Shown here piece by piece: positions 28,929-39,380 of a DNA stretch of 64,000 nucleotides (the stretch's first letter is position 1; each line of letters opens with the position of its first letter). Source of the DNA: Arenibacter hampyeongensis (GTDB lineage Bacteria > Bacteroidota > Bacteroidia > Flavobacteriales > Flavobacteriaceae). The position numbers and the translations under genes are program-made. Under the pieces are notes generated by a model. The model did no database searches and was not told where the DNA came from. It worked only from the letters and a program-made list of their open reading frames with translations. The stretch is from NCBI RefSeq assembly GCF_002909255.1, contig NZ_PIOB01000001.1:1054001-1118000 (forward strand), in the 5' to 3' direction.

Positions 28929-31643
28929 TTATTTCTTAAAATCCCCAGCGTTTATCACTGTCCAATTTTTATAAGGTTTAATATATTTTGTGATGGCCTT
29001 GTTTACGTCGTTTACGGTCAAATTTTTCACCTTTTCTTCCAAAGTTTTTTGGAAGTCCATGGTGCGGTTATAATAAATGTTGTTGTTTATTAGGCCAGCT
29101 AGTTCGGCATCTTTGGCTCTGGAAACATTTTCCTCCTGAATCCAACCGTTTACGGCATTCTTCAATTCTTCCTCGGTAATACCGTCTTTTATAAAACGCT
29201 CCAATTCCTCCATAAATCCCTGTTGTACCTTGGTATAGTTCTCAGGTGCATAAATGGCGTATATGTACATGGCCGAATTTTGGTCATCGGCATTGAAATC
29301 GGCTTGGAATCCAGCACCTGCACCATAACTAACACCATCCTTCTGTCGCAACCTATCGGCAATCCTTGAATTTAGAAAACCACCACCCAATATGGTAGCC
29401 GCCATGTTCAATGCAGCATAATCCTCATCGTCCTGACTAATGTTAATATTCAGGTTTCCAAGGGTCATTGCATTTTTTTTGTCAGGGGTAAGTATGTCCT
29501 CGTTAATATCCCTAGAATCACTAAAGGGATCCTTAATTCGCTCGTAGGCTTTTTTACTCTTGTAGTTTGCAAATTCTTTTTCCATATAGGTTTTTAGCTG
29601 CATGGGTTGCATATCCCCTATGCTTACCAAAATAGACTTGCCCAGGCCGTAGAAATCTTTATGAAACTTCCTTATGTCTTCAATGTTTGTTGCTTTAATG
29701 GCAGCTTCTTCCTCTTCCACGGACATGGAGTATAAGGGGTGGCCTTTAGGAAAGGTGTTATTTATTTCGGACAATCTTTTGGAAGCCAAAAATTGTGGTT
29801 CTGTCTTATTACTTTCCAGATAAGCCAAGGATTCGGTTTTTAATTTCTCCAATTCCGCTGCCTCAAAGGATGGGCTTTTTAGCATTTCGGTCATTAAGGC
29901 CAAGGTAGCCATGAGGTTTTCTTCGGTGGAAATGACATTGGCATAAACATTACCGTTACTGGCTCTAAAGGATATCGAAGATTTTAATTTGCTCAATTCG
30001 TCCTCTATCTGTTGCCTTTTTTTGGCGAGGGTACCCTTGTTCAGCATACTGGCCGTAAAGGACGGAACAACGCCTTTGTTGGTCAAGGATTCTGCGTTGC
30101 CATTTCTAGTGCTAAAACTAACCCTTACTGTTTTGCCTCGATTACCCTTTTTGATAATTCCATACTCAATTCCGTTGGAAAGCTTGCCCATATCCAATCT
30201 GGATTGAATGGCATCATAGGAAACATCGAAGGCTTCACCTGTGCCCATATCTTCTTTTCCCTTGTATTCGGCTACCAAGGCATCCAGATTTTGAGTATGC
30301 TCTATCTCTGCTCTTTCAGGTTGTTTGGTAGGATTAAATCTGCCAACGGTTCTATTCGTGTTGATCAAGTATTTTTTGGCGACCTCATTTACTTTTTCCA
30401 GGCTAGCATTTTCAATTCTATCCCGTTGAATAAATGCCAATCGCCAATCGCCTGCCCCGATAAATTCGCTCATATAAGTCCCTAAATAGGATGAGTTTCT
30501 AAGAATTTGATCTGTTTGCTTTAATAGATTGGCCTTGGCACGATCTAATTCATCCTGGGTAATGGGTGTAGTTTTTATGGCGTCCAAAGTTTCTCTTAGT
30601 ACTTTTTCAGCTTCGTCCGCATTCTTATCCGATGGCACATCTACATTAATATATAAAAAACCTGGCTCCTTGGTAAAAGGCGAAAAAGACCATATGGAAG
30701 AAGCCTTATTGGTTTCGACCAGTGCCTTATAGAGTCGGCCCGAAGGTTCATCCGCCAAGGCATTTTCTATTATGGATATGGCGGCATAATCCTCATGGGA
30801 GCCCGCTGGGGTATGGTACATGGCAGCAACGATTTGCAGATCGCCAACACGGTTGAGATGTACGGTCTTTTCCCCATCCTGCGCAGGTTCTTCGGTATAC
30901 GAATCTCTTATTGGAATAGCGGGTTTCTCAATTTCACCAAACTTCTTTTCAATAAGGGCCAATGTTTTATTTTCGTCGAACTTGCCGGTGACCATTAGAA
31001 TGGCATTGTCCGGACGGTAGAATTTTTTATAAAAGGCCTTAAGATTATCAATGGGAACACGTTCAATGTCGGACCTGTTTCCAATGGTGCTATTGCCGTA
31101 GTTATGCCATAGATAAGCTGCACTGATTACCTTCTGCATAAGTACCCTGGAGGGATCGTTTTCCCCACTTTCAAATTCATTGCGGACCACACTGAATTCC
31201 GAATCCAGGTCTTTTTTGGCAATATAGGAATTCACCATTCGATCGGCTTCCAGGTCCAAAGCCCAATCCAGGTTTTCATCGGTTGCATTAAAGGTTTCAA
31301 AATAGTTGGTTCTATCAAACCAAGTTGTGCCGTTTGGTCTGGCTCCATGGGAGCTTAACTCTTTGGGGATGTCAGGATGGTTAGGGGTGCCTTTGAAAAC
31401 CATGTGCTCCAATAAATGGGCCATTCCCTTTTCTCCGTAACCTTCGTGTCTAGATCCTACAAGATAGGTGATGTTAACCGTGATGGTCTGTGAAGAATTG
31501 TCCGGGAATAGAAGCACTTTAAGTCCGTTATCCATTCTATATTCGGTTATTCCTTCTACCGAAGCAACTTTCTTTAATTGTCCATAGGATATACCGCTAA
31601 TTATTAACCCGATCCAAATAAGCGATAAGATTTTCTTTTTCAT
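28929..31643 (-). CDS. M16-family zinc metalloprotease (secreted, two-domain)
   Basis: The 904-residue protein has a signal peptide (ILSLIWIGLIISGISYGQ) and two M16 halves. The first carries the inverted zinc motif HLLEH (His76, Glu79, His80) and the downstream glutamate region ENDPSRVLMQKVIS. The second half lacks HxxEH and has the R/Y-type NAVNGWIQEE end expected of the non-catalytic half that closes the chamber. It probably degrades peptides in the periplasm. It is monocistronic, transcribed away from the FGE-fold gene, with a TAATTTTTG box upstream. Confidence 0.94.
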   Translation of the reverse strand: MKKKILSLIWIGLIISGISYGQLKKVASVEGITEYRMDNGLKVLLFPDNSSQTITVNITYLVGSRHEGYGEKGMAHLLEHMVFKGTPNHPDIPKELSSHGARPNGTTWFDRTNYFETFNATDENLDWALDLEADRMVNSYIAKKDLDSEFSVVRNEFESGENDPSRVLMQKVISAAYLWHNYGNSTIGNRSDIERVPIDNLKAFYKKFYRPDNAILMVTGKFDENKTLALIEKKFGEIEKPAIPIRDSYTEEPAQDGEKTVHLNRVGDLQIVAAMYHTPAGSHEDYAAISIIENALADEPSGRLYKALVETNKASSIWSFSPFTKEPGFLYINVDVPSDKNADEAEKVLRETLDAIKTTPITQDELDRAKANLLKQTDQILRNSSYLGTYMSEFIGAGDWRLAFIQRDRIENASLEKVNEVAKKYLINTNRTVGRFNPTKQPERAEIEHTQNLDALVAEYKGKEDMGTGEAFDVSYDAIQSRLDMGKLSNGIEYGIIKKGNRGKTVRVSFSTRNGNAESLTNKGVVPSFTASMLNKGTLAKKRQQIEDELSKLKSSISFRASNGNVYANVISTEENLMATLALMTEMLKSPSFEAAELEKLKTESLAYLESNKTEPQFLASKRLSEINNTFPKGHPLYSMSVEEEEAAIKATNIEDIRKFHKDFYGLGKSILVSIGDMQPMQLKTYMEKEFANYKSKKAYERIKDPFSDSRDINEDILTPDKKNAMTLGNLNINISQDDEDYAALNMAATILGGGFLNSRIADRLRQKDGVSYGAGAGFQADFNADDQNSAMYIYAIYAPENYTKVQQGFMEELERFIKDGITEEELKNAVNGWIQEENVSRAKDAELAGLINNNIYYNRTMDFQKTLEEKVKNLTVNDVNKAITKYIKPYKNWTVINAGDFKK

Positions 31644-31805
31644 GCTATTGTAATTTTATGTTGTTCAATAATACAAAAATTACAGGGTGTTTTAGGAGTT
31701 AAAACCGTAGAAATTTTGAGTTTTGTAGTTATAAATAAGACTTTGGGATGGCTCTTTTAAAAAATAGTAATATTTTTATGCGATCAACCTAAACTGATAT
31801 TATCA

Positions 31806-32822
31806 ATGCTTAGAATTACCTCCAGAGTATTTAATTTTCTCTTAGCTGCCTTTTTGCTAATTTCCTTGGGATCTTGTAAGTCAGGAAAAGCAGTTACAGC
31901 TGGGCCCGATAAACAAACACATACTGCAGAAGTATTTACAGAAAATATTCCGGTCACGGATATTTCCTTTGAAATGGTGCTGATTCCCCAAGGGAAATTT
32001 ACCATGGGAAGTCCAGAGAGCCAAGTCAATAGAAAGGCTGATGAAGGCCCATTGAAAGACGTTGAGTTGGACGCCTTTTATATGGGCAAATATGAACTTG
32101 GTTGGGAGGTTTTTGAGTTGTTCTTTAAACAAAACAAAGAATTGTTCCAGACCTTGGACGCCGATAAGTTAAATAATATAGATGCCATTACGAGGCCTAG
32201 TCCTCCTTATGAGGATCCTTCCTATGGTATGGGCAAGGTTGGTTATCCGGCAATAAGTATGTCCGCTTATTCCGCTTTAGTATTCTGTAAGTGGTTAAGT
32301 ACCGTTACGGGCAGGTTTTATAGATTGCCAACAGAAGCGGAATGGGAGTATGCCGCCAAGGCCGGGACCAATACCGCTTATTCCTTTGGAGATGATCTTA
32401 CAAAATTGGACGAATATGCTGTGTATTATAAAAACTCCAATAATCAGTATGCCAAGGTGGGAACCAAAATGCCCAACCCTTGGGGACTATATGACATGCA
32501 CGGTAATGTCTCCGAATGGACCCTGGATGAGTATAAAGAAAATGCCTTTGCCATTACCGAATCCAAGAACCCTTGGGTAAAACCGACCGTAATTCACCCG
32601 CGAGTGATCAAAGGTGGTTCATGGGACGATGATGCAAAGACACTGAGGTCTTCCGCGAGAATCGCATCCAGCTTAAAATTGCAAAAGAGGGACCCACAGA
32701 TTCCAAAAAGCTTTTGGTGGAACACCGATTCCAACTTTATTGGGTTTAGATTGGTGAGTCCAAAAGTACAACCCTCAAAGGAGGAACAAAAACAGTTTTG
32801 GCAGACCGTATTGGATGAGTAG
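31806..32822 (+). CDS. FGE/SUMF1-fold lipoprotein lacking the catalytic cysteines
   Basis: The 338-residue protein has a lipoprotein signal ending SLGSC. The formylglycine-generating-enzyme fold shows as FEMVLIPQGKFTMGSPE, FYRLPTEAEWEYAAKAG, WGLYDMHGNVSEWT, VIKGGSWDDD and FIGFRLV. In true aerobic sulfatase-activating enzymes the C-terminal core contains two catalytic cysteines; here that region (RSSARIASSLKLQKRD) has none. It is therefore unlikely to make formylglycine and is more like structural members such as GldK or GldJ. No sulfatase is encoded nearby. It precedes a YceI gene by 47 bp. Confidence 0.85.
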   Translation: MLRITSRVFNFLLAAFLLISLGSCKSGKAVTAGPDKQTHTAEVFTENIPVTDISFEMVLIPQGKFTMGSPESQVNRKADEGPLKDVELDAFYMGKYELGWEVFELFFKQNKELFQTLDADKLNNIDAITRPSPPYEDPSYGMGKVGYPAISMSAYSALVFCKWLSTVTGRFYRLPTEAEWEYAAKAGTNTAYSFGDDLTKLDEYAVYYKNSNNQYAKVGTKMPNPWGLYDMHGNVSEWTLDEYKENAFAITESKNPWVKPTVIHPRVIKGGSWDDDAKTLRSSARIASSLKLQKRDPQIPKSFWWNTDSNFIGFRLVSPKVQPSKEEQKQFWQTVLDE

Positions 32823-32869
32823 GTAAATCCTAATAAAGCACTTTGTAATTAGAACAATAAATTTAACAG

Positions 32870-33421
32870 ATGAAAAATAGACTGTCCTTAATAGCATTAT
32901 TATTCCTCGTTTTTGCTGGCTATGCACAAGAATCTTACACCTTGGCCAAGGAAAGTGTCCTAAAAATTAATGGTAGTTCTTCAATTCATGATTGGACGGT
33001 GACGGCCAATTCAATGAAGGGATCTATTAAAATGGATGCTGGGGCACTTATAAATTTGCTGTTCCAGGTTGAGGTAGCTCAAATAAAAAGTGAACGTGGT
33101 GCAGCTATGGACAAGAAAATGCATGCTGCCCTAAAGATGGAAGAACATCCAGAAGTATCTTTTAAATTTCAAGAAATAAAGAAGGACGCTGGTATGGAAA
33201 ATTCTTTTCATATTGTGGGCATGCTCAGTATTGCTGGAGCTGAAAAAGAAGTGGACATTACATCGAAATTCGAAGAAGTAGGTGGGAATTATGTTTTTAA
33301 AGGTAACAAAGAAATAAGGTTGCAAGATTTTAACATGGAACCGCCAACAGCAATGTTTGGACAGATTATAGTTGGCGATAATGTCACTATCGATTTTGAT
33401 TTGGTTTTTACCAAGGGATAG
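32870..33421 (+). CDS. YceI-family periplasmic lipocalin-like protein
   Basis: The 183-residue protein has a signal peptide (LSLIALLFLVFAGYAQ) and the YceI pattern: an early VLKINGSSSIHDWTV strand, KKMHAALKMEEHPEVSFKF in the middle and IRLQDFNMEPPTAMFG near the end. Members form a lipocalin-like barrel that holds isoprenoid or other lipid chains. The cargo is unknown. It is probably cotranscribed with the FGE-fold gene upstream. Confidence 0.9.
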   Translation: MKNRLSLIALLFLVFAGYAQESYTLAKESVLKINGSSSIHDWTVTANSMKGSIKMDAGALINLLFQVEVAQIKSERGAAMDKKMHAALKMEEHPEVSFKFQEIKKDAGMENSFHIVGMLSIAGAEKEVDITSKFEEVGGNYVFKGNKEIRLQDFNMEPPTAMFGQIIVGDNVTIDFDLVFTKG

Positions 33422-33486
33422 TGCTGTCTTGGTTGTAGTGGCTTTAAGCCAGGGATGGTGTACTATTCAATTGTTGTAGGCAGCCC

Positions 33487-34356
33487 TTATTTCTTCAACT
33501 GTTCTTCCCGGAAACTTCCTGGAGTTTTCCCAGTGTGATTCTTAAAGATTCTTGCAAAATAGGACAGATTCTCCAATCCCACTTTTTCCGCAATTTGTTT
33601 AAGGGAATTATTTGTTGAAAGTAAGAGTAGTTTTGCCCGTTCAATACGTTTGGACTGTATATATTTGTTGGGACGCATGCCAAAATTTTCATTGAAAACC
33701 CTGGAAAAATAATCGGTGTTCAAGTGGCAAAAGTGTGCCAGTTGTTTTACCGTTAAATTTTTGTGCAGATTTTCGTGAATGTGGTTTAAGACCATTCCAA
33801 ATTCCTTCTTCACATTACTTTTTGGGGATTGCGAATGGGCTTCCTTTATAAATCTGGAGAGGAGTATCTCCAATATAGCATGGGTTTCCATATATGCGGA
33901 AAGCCCCAATTCTTCGTTTTTCTTTTCAAAATCCATTAAGGTTGGCCTGTTGTCATACACTTTTGGGTTGTTGTTTTCCAACTGCCTATTGGGATTTAAT
34001 GCTAATATGCGCTTAAAGTAATACAAGTCCATAGGGGTTGCTTCTAGCTCGTAAATAAAGCTGCTAAAATTAAATATGGAATAACCATTTTTTATCTCTT
34101 CCAAACAGCTGATATAATATTGCTCGTGGTATTCATCGCATTTATACCTGCCAAAGGTATAACTGGGTATGAGGTATATATGTCCCGACTTTAATTCCAT
34201 GGCCTCATTGCTGTGATAAACCATGGCACTGCCCTGGGTAATGTAATAAAGCCGGAGAAACGGACTAATAACATCGTCATAGTCCCACAGAGGGTCCAAC
34301 TTTGCATAACCTACATTTAATAAGTCTAATTTTAAAGATTGAAGTAATTTAGACAT
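33487..34356 (-). CDS. AraC-family transcriptional regulator
   Basis: The 289-residue protein has an N-terminal cupin-like sensing domain (about residues 20-110, with HSNEAMELKSGHIYLIPSY). The C-terminal AraC double helix-turn-helix (about 190-289) shows LTVKQLAHFCHLNTDYFSRVF, IERAKLLLLSTNNSLKQIAE and YFARIFKNHTGKTPGSFRE. It is divergent from the PSD1/DUF1501 cluster across 213 bp, the usual arrangement for a regulator of the adjacent operon. The inducer is unknown but a sugar or sugar acid is typical. Confidence 0.92.
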   Translation of the reverse strand: MSKLLQSLKLDLLNVGYAKLDPLWDYDDVISPFLRLYYITQGSAMVYHSNEAMELKSGHIYLIPSYTFGRYKCDEYHEQYYISCLEEIKNGYSIFNFSSFIYELEATPMDLYYFKRILALNPNRQLENNNPKVYDNRPTLMDFEKKNEELGLSAYMETHAILEILLSRFIKEAHSQSPKSNVKKEFGMVLNHIHENLHKNLTVKQLAHFCHLNTDYFSRVFNENFGMRPNKYIQSKRIERAKLLLLSTNNSLKQIAEKVGLENLSYFARIFKNHTGKTPGSFREEQLKK

Positions 34357-34569
34357 AATTAATAATTTGTCGGATTTGGAGTAATGATTAAAATTTAATT
34401 ATTCAATAAAAATAAAGATTCAACGTCCTAAATTAGTGTAAAAGTTAGGAATTATTATCTAACAATAAAATGACAATGTCGGAAATGTACCATACTTAAA
34501 CTGATTTGGATGTGAATTATGAATCCTTAAATTTTATCTTTGAAAAAGTATTAAATAGCATGGTGTTAT

Positions 34570-37500
34570 ATGGCAATTATTAAGAATCTTTTAGTTTATT
34601 CTTGGGTTTTATTGGTTTTATCTTGTAGAGGCCCCGAATTGCCCGAGTTGGTATCTATGCAATATGATAAATTACCAAAGCAGATAGATTTTAATCTGCA
34701 CGTTAAACCCATCCTTTCTGATAAGTGTTTTATATGTCATGGACCGGACAAGGCTAAAATAAAGGCAGATCTTCAGTTGCATAACCCTAAAACAGCCTTT
34801 AAGGAATTATCGGAATCTCCAGGAAAGTTTGCTTTGACTCCTGGGAATCTAAATAAGAGTGAAGTTTTCCATAGAATTCTTTCTGAGGATCCCAACTTTG
34901 TAATGCCAGAACCTGATTCCCATCTTACTTTATCCGATCATGAGAAGGCAGTCTTGATCAAATGGATAGAACAGGGCGCCGAATATAAAGATCACTGGGC
35001 CTTTATTAAACCAAAGGCCTATGATATGCCCAAAGTTAAGGGCAAGGACCTAGTAGAAAATTCTATCGATAATTTTGTACTGGCCCGCTTGGAACAGGAT
35101 AAATTACAATTCTCCCCTAAGGCGGACAAGGAATTATTATTGAGAAGATTGTATCTGGATCTAACAGGATTGCCACCAACTTTGGAGGATATGGATTCGT
35201 TTATAAAGGACCCATCGCAAGAATCCTACGAGAAAGTAGTGGATAAATTGTTAGACTCGCCCCACTACGGCGAACAAATGGCATTGGATTGGATGGATTT
35301 GGCCCGTTTTGCCGATACCCACGGTTACAGTGTAGATCGTTATCGGGACATGTCACCTTGGAGGGATTGGGTGATAGATGCCTTTAACAAAAATATGTCC
35401 TATGAGCAGTTTTTAACATGGCAACTGGCCGGAGATCTTATTGGGAATCCAACTCGGGAATCAATTTTGGCTACGGCTTTTAACCGAGTTCATCCTCAAA
35501 ACATGGAGGGTGGTATTGTAAGTGAAGAGTTTTTGGTGGAGTATGCTGTGGATAGGGCTAGTACAGTAGGACAAGCATTTATGGGGCTTACTGTGGCCTG
35601 CGCCAGATGTCATGATCATAAATATGATCCCATATCACATAGGAATTTTTATGAGCTCACCAGTTTTTTCAACAATGTGAACGAGTCGGGACAAATTTCC
35701 TGGAACAGTGCTACACCGGTACCCACCTTGATGTTGACTACTGAGGAGGAGGAAAAGGTGCTTTCCTATATGAATAAACTCGTTCAGGAGACGGAAGAGG
35801 AGATTAAAAAAGTGGAACAAAAGGAGCTAGCTACCAATTTTGATAAATGGCTTTCCGAAAAACAATATAGATCCATTGAGTCGGAAGGCCCTTCGAACGG
35901 ACTTACAGCCTACTATGACCTCAATGATCGGAGTTTACGAAATGCCATCGATCCAAATCAAAAGGGAACCATGAAGCGGGAGGGCACCGAAGGGCAAAAA
36001 ATACATCTTTCGGACGGAAAACGGGACAAAGGAGTTCTGTTGGATGGAGATACATGGTTGGATTTAAGAAAAACCGGTGTTTTTGGGCGTAATGAAGCCT
36101 TTAGCGTAAGTCTATGGGCCAATATACCTTCGAATATAGAGAATGGTAATATTTTCCATAAAGGAGATGGCGCCATATTGTACAATTGGCGTGGTTATCA
36201 TCTTAAGATTGTGGACAACAAGTTGGAACTGATGATGGCTCATACAGCACCGAACAATGCCATTGTAGAGATTGCTAAAAATGTATTTCCAAGGGACCAA
36301 TGGGTTCATTTCACCATTACCTATGATGGGTCTAGCAAAGCGGACGGCTACAAACTATTTGTCAATGGCAAGGAGATGGAGACCATCGTACAAATCGATA
36401 ACCTCTACAAGGACATCCTCTTTAGAAACAATAATGAACCGGGTCTACAATTGGGCGCCAGATTAAGGGGAAAAGGAATAAAGGGTTCCGTGGTCGATGA
36501 GATACGGGTTTATAAAAGGGATTTATCTGCCTTAGAGGTAATGCAATTGGCAAATGATTCCCAATTGACTGACTTGATAAATAAAGAGGTTGCAAGCCTT
36601 GGGGGCAGTGATAAAAAATTATTACAAGAATACTATTTGAAGATGGTCTCTAAGGAAGCCAAATTGCAACAGCGTAAATTAGCCGAACTGCGCAAGAGTT
36701 ATGTGGATAGTGTGGAAAAGGTAAAGGAGGTAATGGTCATGGAGGAGACCCCGGAACCGGTACCGTCCTATATATTAGATAGAGGGGTTTATAACGCCAA
36801 GGGGGAAGAAGTGTTCCCGAATACTCCTGAAGCTATTTTATCCCTGCCAGAAGACTATCCAAAAAACCGATTGGGATTTGCAAAATGGTTATTTCATAAG
36901 GACCATCCATTGACTGCGCGAGTTGCAGTGAACAGGTTTTGGCAGCATTATTTTGGCAATGGCTTGGTGAAGACTTCAGAGGATTTCGGGAATCAGGGTG
37001 AAATGCCCAGTCACCCGAAATTATTGGATTGGTTGGCTTTGGAGTTTAGGAATTCCGGATGGGACGTTAAGGCATTGCAGAAATTGATCGTTATGTCTCA
37101 CACCTATCAACAGTCATCATTGGTCAGTGAAGAATTGATGGAAATGGATATTGAAAATAGACTCTTGGCAAGAGGCCCTTCAAAAAGGTTATCGGGAGAG
37201 ATGCTGCGTGATAATGCCTTGGCCAGTTCAGGATTGTTGAACAAAACCATAGGAGGGGAAAGTGTAAGTCCTTATCAACCAGAAGGATTGTGGAGGGTAA
37301 ACAATGCTACCTATAAGGAGGATACTGGAGATAAACTATATAGAAGAAGTATGTATACCATCTGGAAGCGTTCGGTGCCACATCCTACCTTAGCTACTTT
37401 TGATGCCCCTGCACGTGACGTGTGTACCATTAGGCGACAGGAAACCAATACCCCATTGCAGGCATTGGTGTTGCTCAACGATCCCACTTACATTGAAGCA

Positions 37501-37791
37501 TCCAGAGTTTTGGGCAAAGCTATGAGCAGTACCGAGGATATAGAATTGGCCATTTCCAATGTTTTTAGACAGCTTACTGGACGAAGAATCAAAGGAAACG
37601 AGCTACAATTATTGGTGGAACTTCAGCAGAATGAATACAAAAAATTCTCGACCAACATAGACAATGCCAAGGGATGGCTAAATACGGGGGAATTTAAATT
37701 GAATAGTGGGGATGATAAAGCATTGGTAGCAGCAAATGCCGTGGTGGCCAATGCCATTATGAATGCTGATCCATGTATCACTAAACGGTAA
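34570..37791 (+). CDS. PSD1 / DUF1549-LamG-DUF1553 cytochrome-like lipoprotein
   Basis: The 1073-residue lipoprotein (signal ending VLSC) begins with a PSD1 cytochrome-c-like domain whose heme motif is Cys53-x-x-Cys56-His57 (CFICH). DUF1549 follows (FVLARLEQDKLQFSPKAD, LDLTGLPPT) with a second motif, CARCH (Cys344, Cys347, His348). A concanavalin/LamG domain comes next (about residues 435-660, LDGDTWLDLRKTG to VDEIRVYKRDLSALE). DUF1553 closes it (RVAVNRFWQHYFGNGLV, RRQETNTPLQALVLLNDP). These families are abundant in Planctomycetes, Verrucomicrobia and marine Bacteroidota and are suspected to take part in periplasmic redox steps of polysaccharide use; the reaction is not known. Confidence 0.92.
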   Translation: MAIIKNLLVYSWVLLVLSCRGPELPELVSMQYDKLPKQIDFNLHVKPILSDKCFICHGPDKAKIKADLQLHNPKTAFKELSESPGKFALTPGNLNKSEVFHRILSEDPNFVMPEPDSHLTLSDHEKAVLIKWIEQGAEYKDHWAFIKPKAYDMPKVKGKDLVENSIDNFVLARLEQDKLQFSPKADKELLLRRLYLDLTGLPPTLEDMDSFIKDPSQESYEKVVDKLLDSPHYGEQMALDWMDLARFADTHGYSVDRYRDMSPWRDWVIDAFNKNMSYEQFLTWQLAGDLIGNPTRESILATAFNRVHPQNMEGGIVSEEFLVEYAVDRASTVGQAFMGLTVACARCHDHKYDPISHRNFYELTSFFNNVNESGQISWNSATPVPTLMLTTEEEEKVLSYMNKLVQETEEEIKKVEQKELATNFDKWLSEKQYRSIESEGPSNGLTAYYDLNDRSLRNAIDPNQKGTMKREGTEGQKIHLSDGKRDKGVLLDGDTWLDLRKTGVFGRNEAFSVSLWANIPSNIENGNIFHKGDGAILYNWRGYHLKIVDNKLELMMAHTAPNNAIVEIAKNVFPRDQWVHFTITYDGSSKADGYKLFVNGKEMETIVQIDNLYKDILFRNNNEPGLQLGARLRGKGIKGSVVDEIRVYKRDLSALEVMQLANDSQLTDLINKEVASLGGSDKKLLQEYYLKMVSKEAKLQQRKLAELRKSYVDSVEKVKEVMVMEETPEPVPSYILDRGVYNAKGEEVFPNTPEAILSLPEDYPKNRLGFAKWLFHKDHPLTARVAVNRFWQHYFGNGLVKTSEDFGNQGEMPSHPKLLDWLALEFRNSGWDVKALQKLIVMSHTYQQSSLVSEELMEMDIENRLLARGPSKRLSGEMLRDNALASSGLLNKTIGGESVSPYQPEGLWRVNNATYKEDTGDKLYRRSMYTIWKRSVPHPTLATFDAPARDVCTIRRQETNTPLQALVLLNDPTYIEASRVLGKAMSSTEDIELAISNVFRQLTGRRIKGNELQLLVELQQNEYKKFSTNIDNAKGWLNTGEFKLNSGDDKALVAANAVVANAIMNADPCITKR

Positions 37792-37824
37792 TGTTTTGGG
37801 AAAACTAGAATTAAAAAGGAAACT

Positions 37825-39336
37825 ATGTGCGATCATCATGATAAATTAAGATCTAACAACAGGGATCTTCAAAGTTTGGAAAGGCAATTGGATCGGAGGG
37901 AGTTTTTTAAAAAAACTTCACTTGGGATTGGGGCCATTGCGCTTAGTTCTTTATTGAATACGGAGAAGGTTTGGAGTGCCGTTGACCCATTCGCCGATCA
38001 ACAGAATTCCTTGAATTCTTTCGCTAAAAATAAATTGGGATTGCCACATCATTTGCCCAAGGCAAAGCGCATTGTGTACCTTTTTCAAAGCGGTGGCCCT
38101 TCACAATTGGATCTGTTCGATTATAAGCCCAAACTCAAGGATATGTTCGGTCAGGATTTACCGGATTCTATAAGGGCAGGTCAGCGTTTAACGGGGATGA
38201 GTGCGGATCAAACGGCTTTTCCCATTGCAGCATCCACTTTAAATTTTAAGCAGTATGGGGAATCCAGGGCTTGGGTCAGTGATGCTATGCCTTATTTGTC
38301 AGAGGTGGTAGATGATCTGTGTTTTATTAAGGGGATGCATACCGATGCCATTAACCACGATCCGGCCATAACCTTTTTTCAAACAGGGAGCCAACAACCG
38401 GGTAGACCGTCCATAGGATCTTGGATCAGTTACGGGCTGGGGTCCGACAATAATAATTTACCAACCTTTATTTCCTTAGTCTCCAAAAACGGTTCGGGGC
38501 AACCCTTGTATTCCCGTTTGTGGGGCAATGGATTCTTGCCAACAGAGCATCAAGGGGTACAGTTCCGTTCCGGAAAAGACCCCGTACTTTATTTGGGAGA
38601 CCCTGAAAATTATGACGGAAATGACCGTAGACAGATGCTGGACTATTTAAAAAAGTTGAATGGGATAGCATATGATGCCTATGGGGATCCAGAAATAAAT
38701 GCAAGGATAGCACAATATGAAATGGCCTATAGGATGCAAACTTCCGTACCCGAGGTTACGGATACTTCCGACGAACCAGATTATATTTTTGACATGTACG
38801 GTCCAGATAGTCGAAACCCGGGTACTTACGCGGCAAATTGTTTAATGGCCCGTAAACTATTGGAAAAGGATGTAAAATTTGTGCAATTATATCATCAGGG
38901 CTGGGATCAACACGGCAATTGCCCAGGGGGCGTAAAACATCAGAGCAAGAATACAGATCAGGGAACTGCTGCACTGATCAAAGATCTTAAGCAACGGGGT
39001 ATGCTCGAGGATACATTGGTAGTTTGGGGGGGAGAGTTTGGACGAACGGTATATTCCCAAGGGCAGTTAACGGATACCAACTACGGAAGGGATCACCACC
39101 CGAAAGCTTTTACCATGTTTATGGCGGGGGCAGGGGTGAAACCCGGATTTACCTATGGTGAAACAGATGATTTTGGGTATAATATCATAAAAGATCCAGT
39201 ACATACCCATGATTTTCAGGCTACTTTATTGCATCTTTTTGGGATAGATCATGAAAGATTGACCTATAAACATCAGGGAAGGCGTTTTAGACTTACCGAT
39301 GTACATGGAGATGTAGTGAAAGACATCCTAAGTTAA
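37825..39336 (+). CDS. DUF1501 protein with Tat-like signal
   Basis: The 503-residue protein starts with a twin-arginine-type signal, DRREFFKKTSLGIGAIALSS (Arg24-Arg25), consistent with folded export and perhaps a metal cofactor. The rest matches DUF1501, a sulfatase/alkaline-phosphatase-superfamily-like domain, with LFQSGGPSQLDLFDYKP, GMHTDAINHDPA, WDQHGNCPGG, VWGGEFGRT and GRDHHPKAFTMFMAGAG. DUF1501 genes nearly always follow a PSD1/DUF1549/DUF1553 gene, as here (33 bp), implying a shared complex. No reaction is established. Confidence 0.93.
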   Translation: MCDHHDKLRSNNRDLQSLERQLDRREFFKKTSLGIGAIALSSLLNTEKVWSAVDPFADQQNSLNSFAKNKLGLPHHLPKAKRIVYLFQSGGPSQLDLFDYKPKLKDMFGQDLPDSIRAGQRLTGMSADQTAFPIAASTLNFKQYGESRAWVSDAMPYLSEVVDDLCFIKGMHTDAINHDPAITFFQTGSQQPGRPSIGSWISYGLGSDNNNLPTFISLVSKNGSGQPLYSRLWGNGFLPTEHQGVQFRSGKDPVLYLGDPENYDGNDRRQMLDYLKKLNGIAYDAYGDPEINARIAQYEMAYRMQTSVPEVTDTSDEPDYIFDMYGPDSRNPGTYAANCLMARKLLEKDVKFVQLYHQGWDQHGNCPGGVKHQSKNTDQGTAALIKDLKQRGMLEDTLVVWGGEFGRTVYSQGQLTDTNYGRDHHPKAFTMFMAGAGVKPGFTYGETDDFGYNIIKDPVHTHDFQATLLHLFGIDHERLTYKHQGRRFRLTDVHGDVVKDILS

Positions 39337-39380
39337 TTCAAAAGGAATAAATATGTTACAATTGGTTTAAAAAGTTAGGA

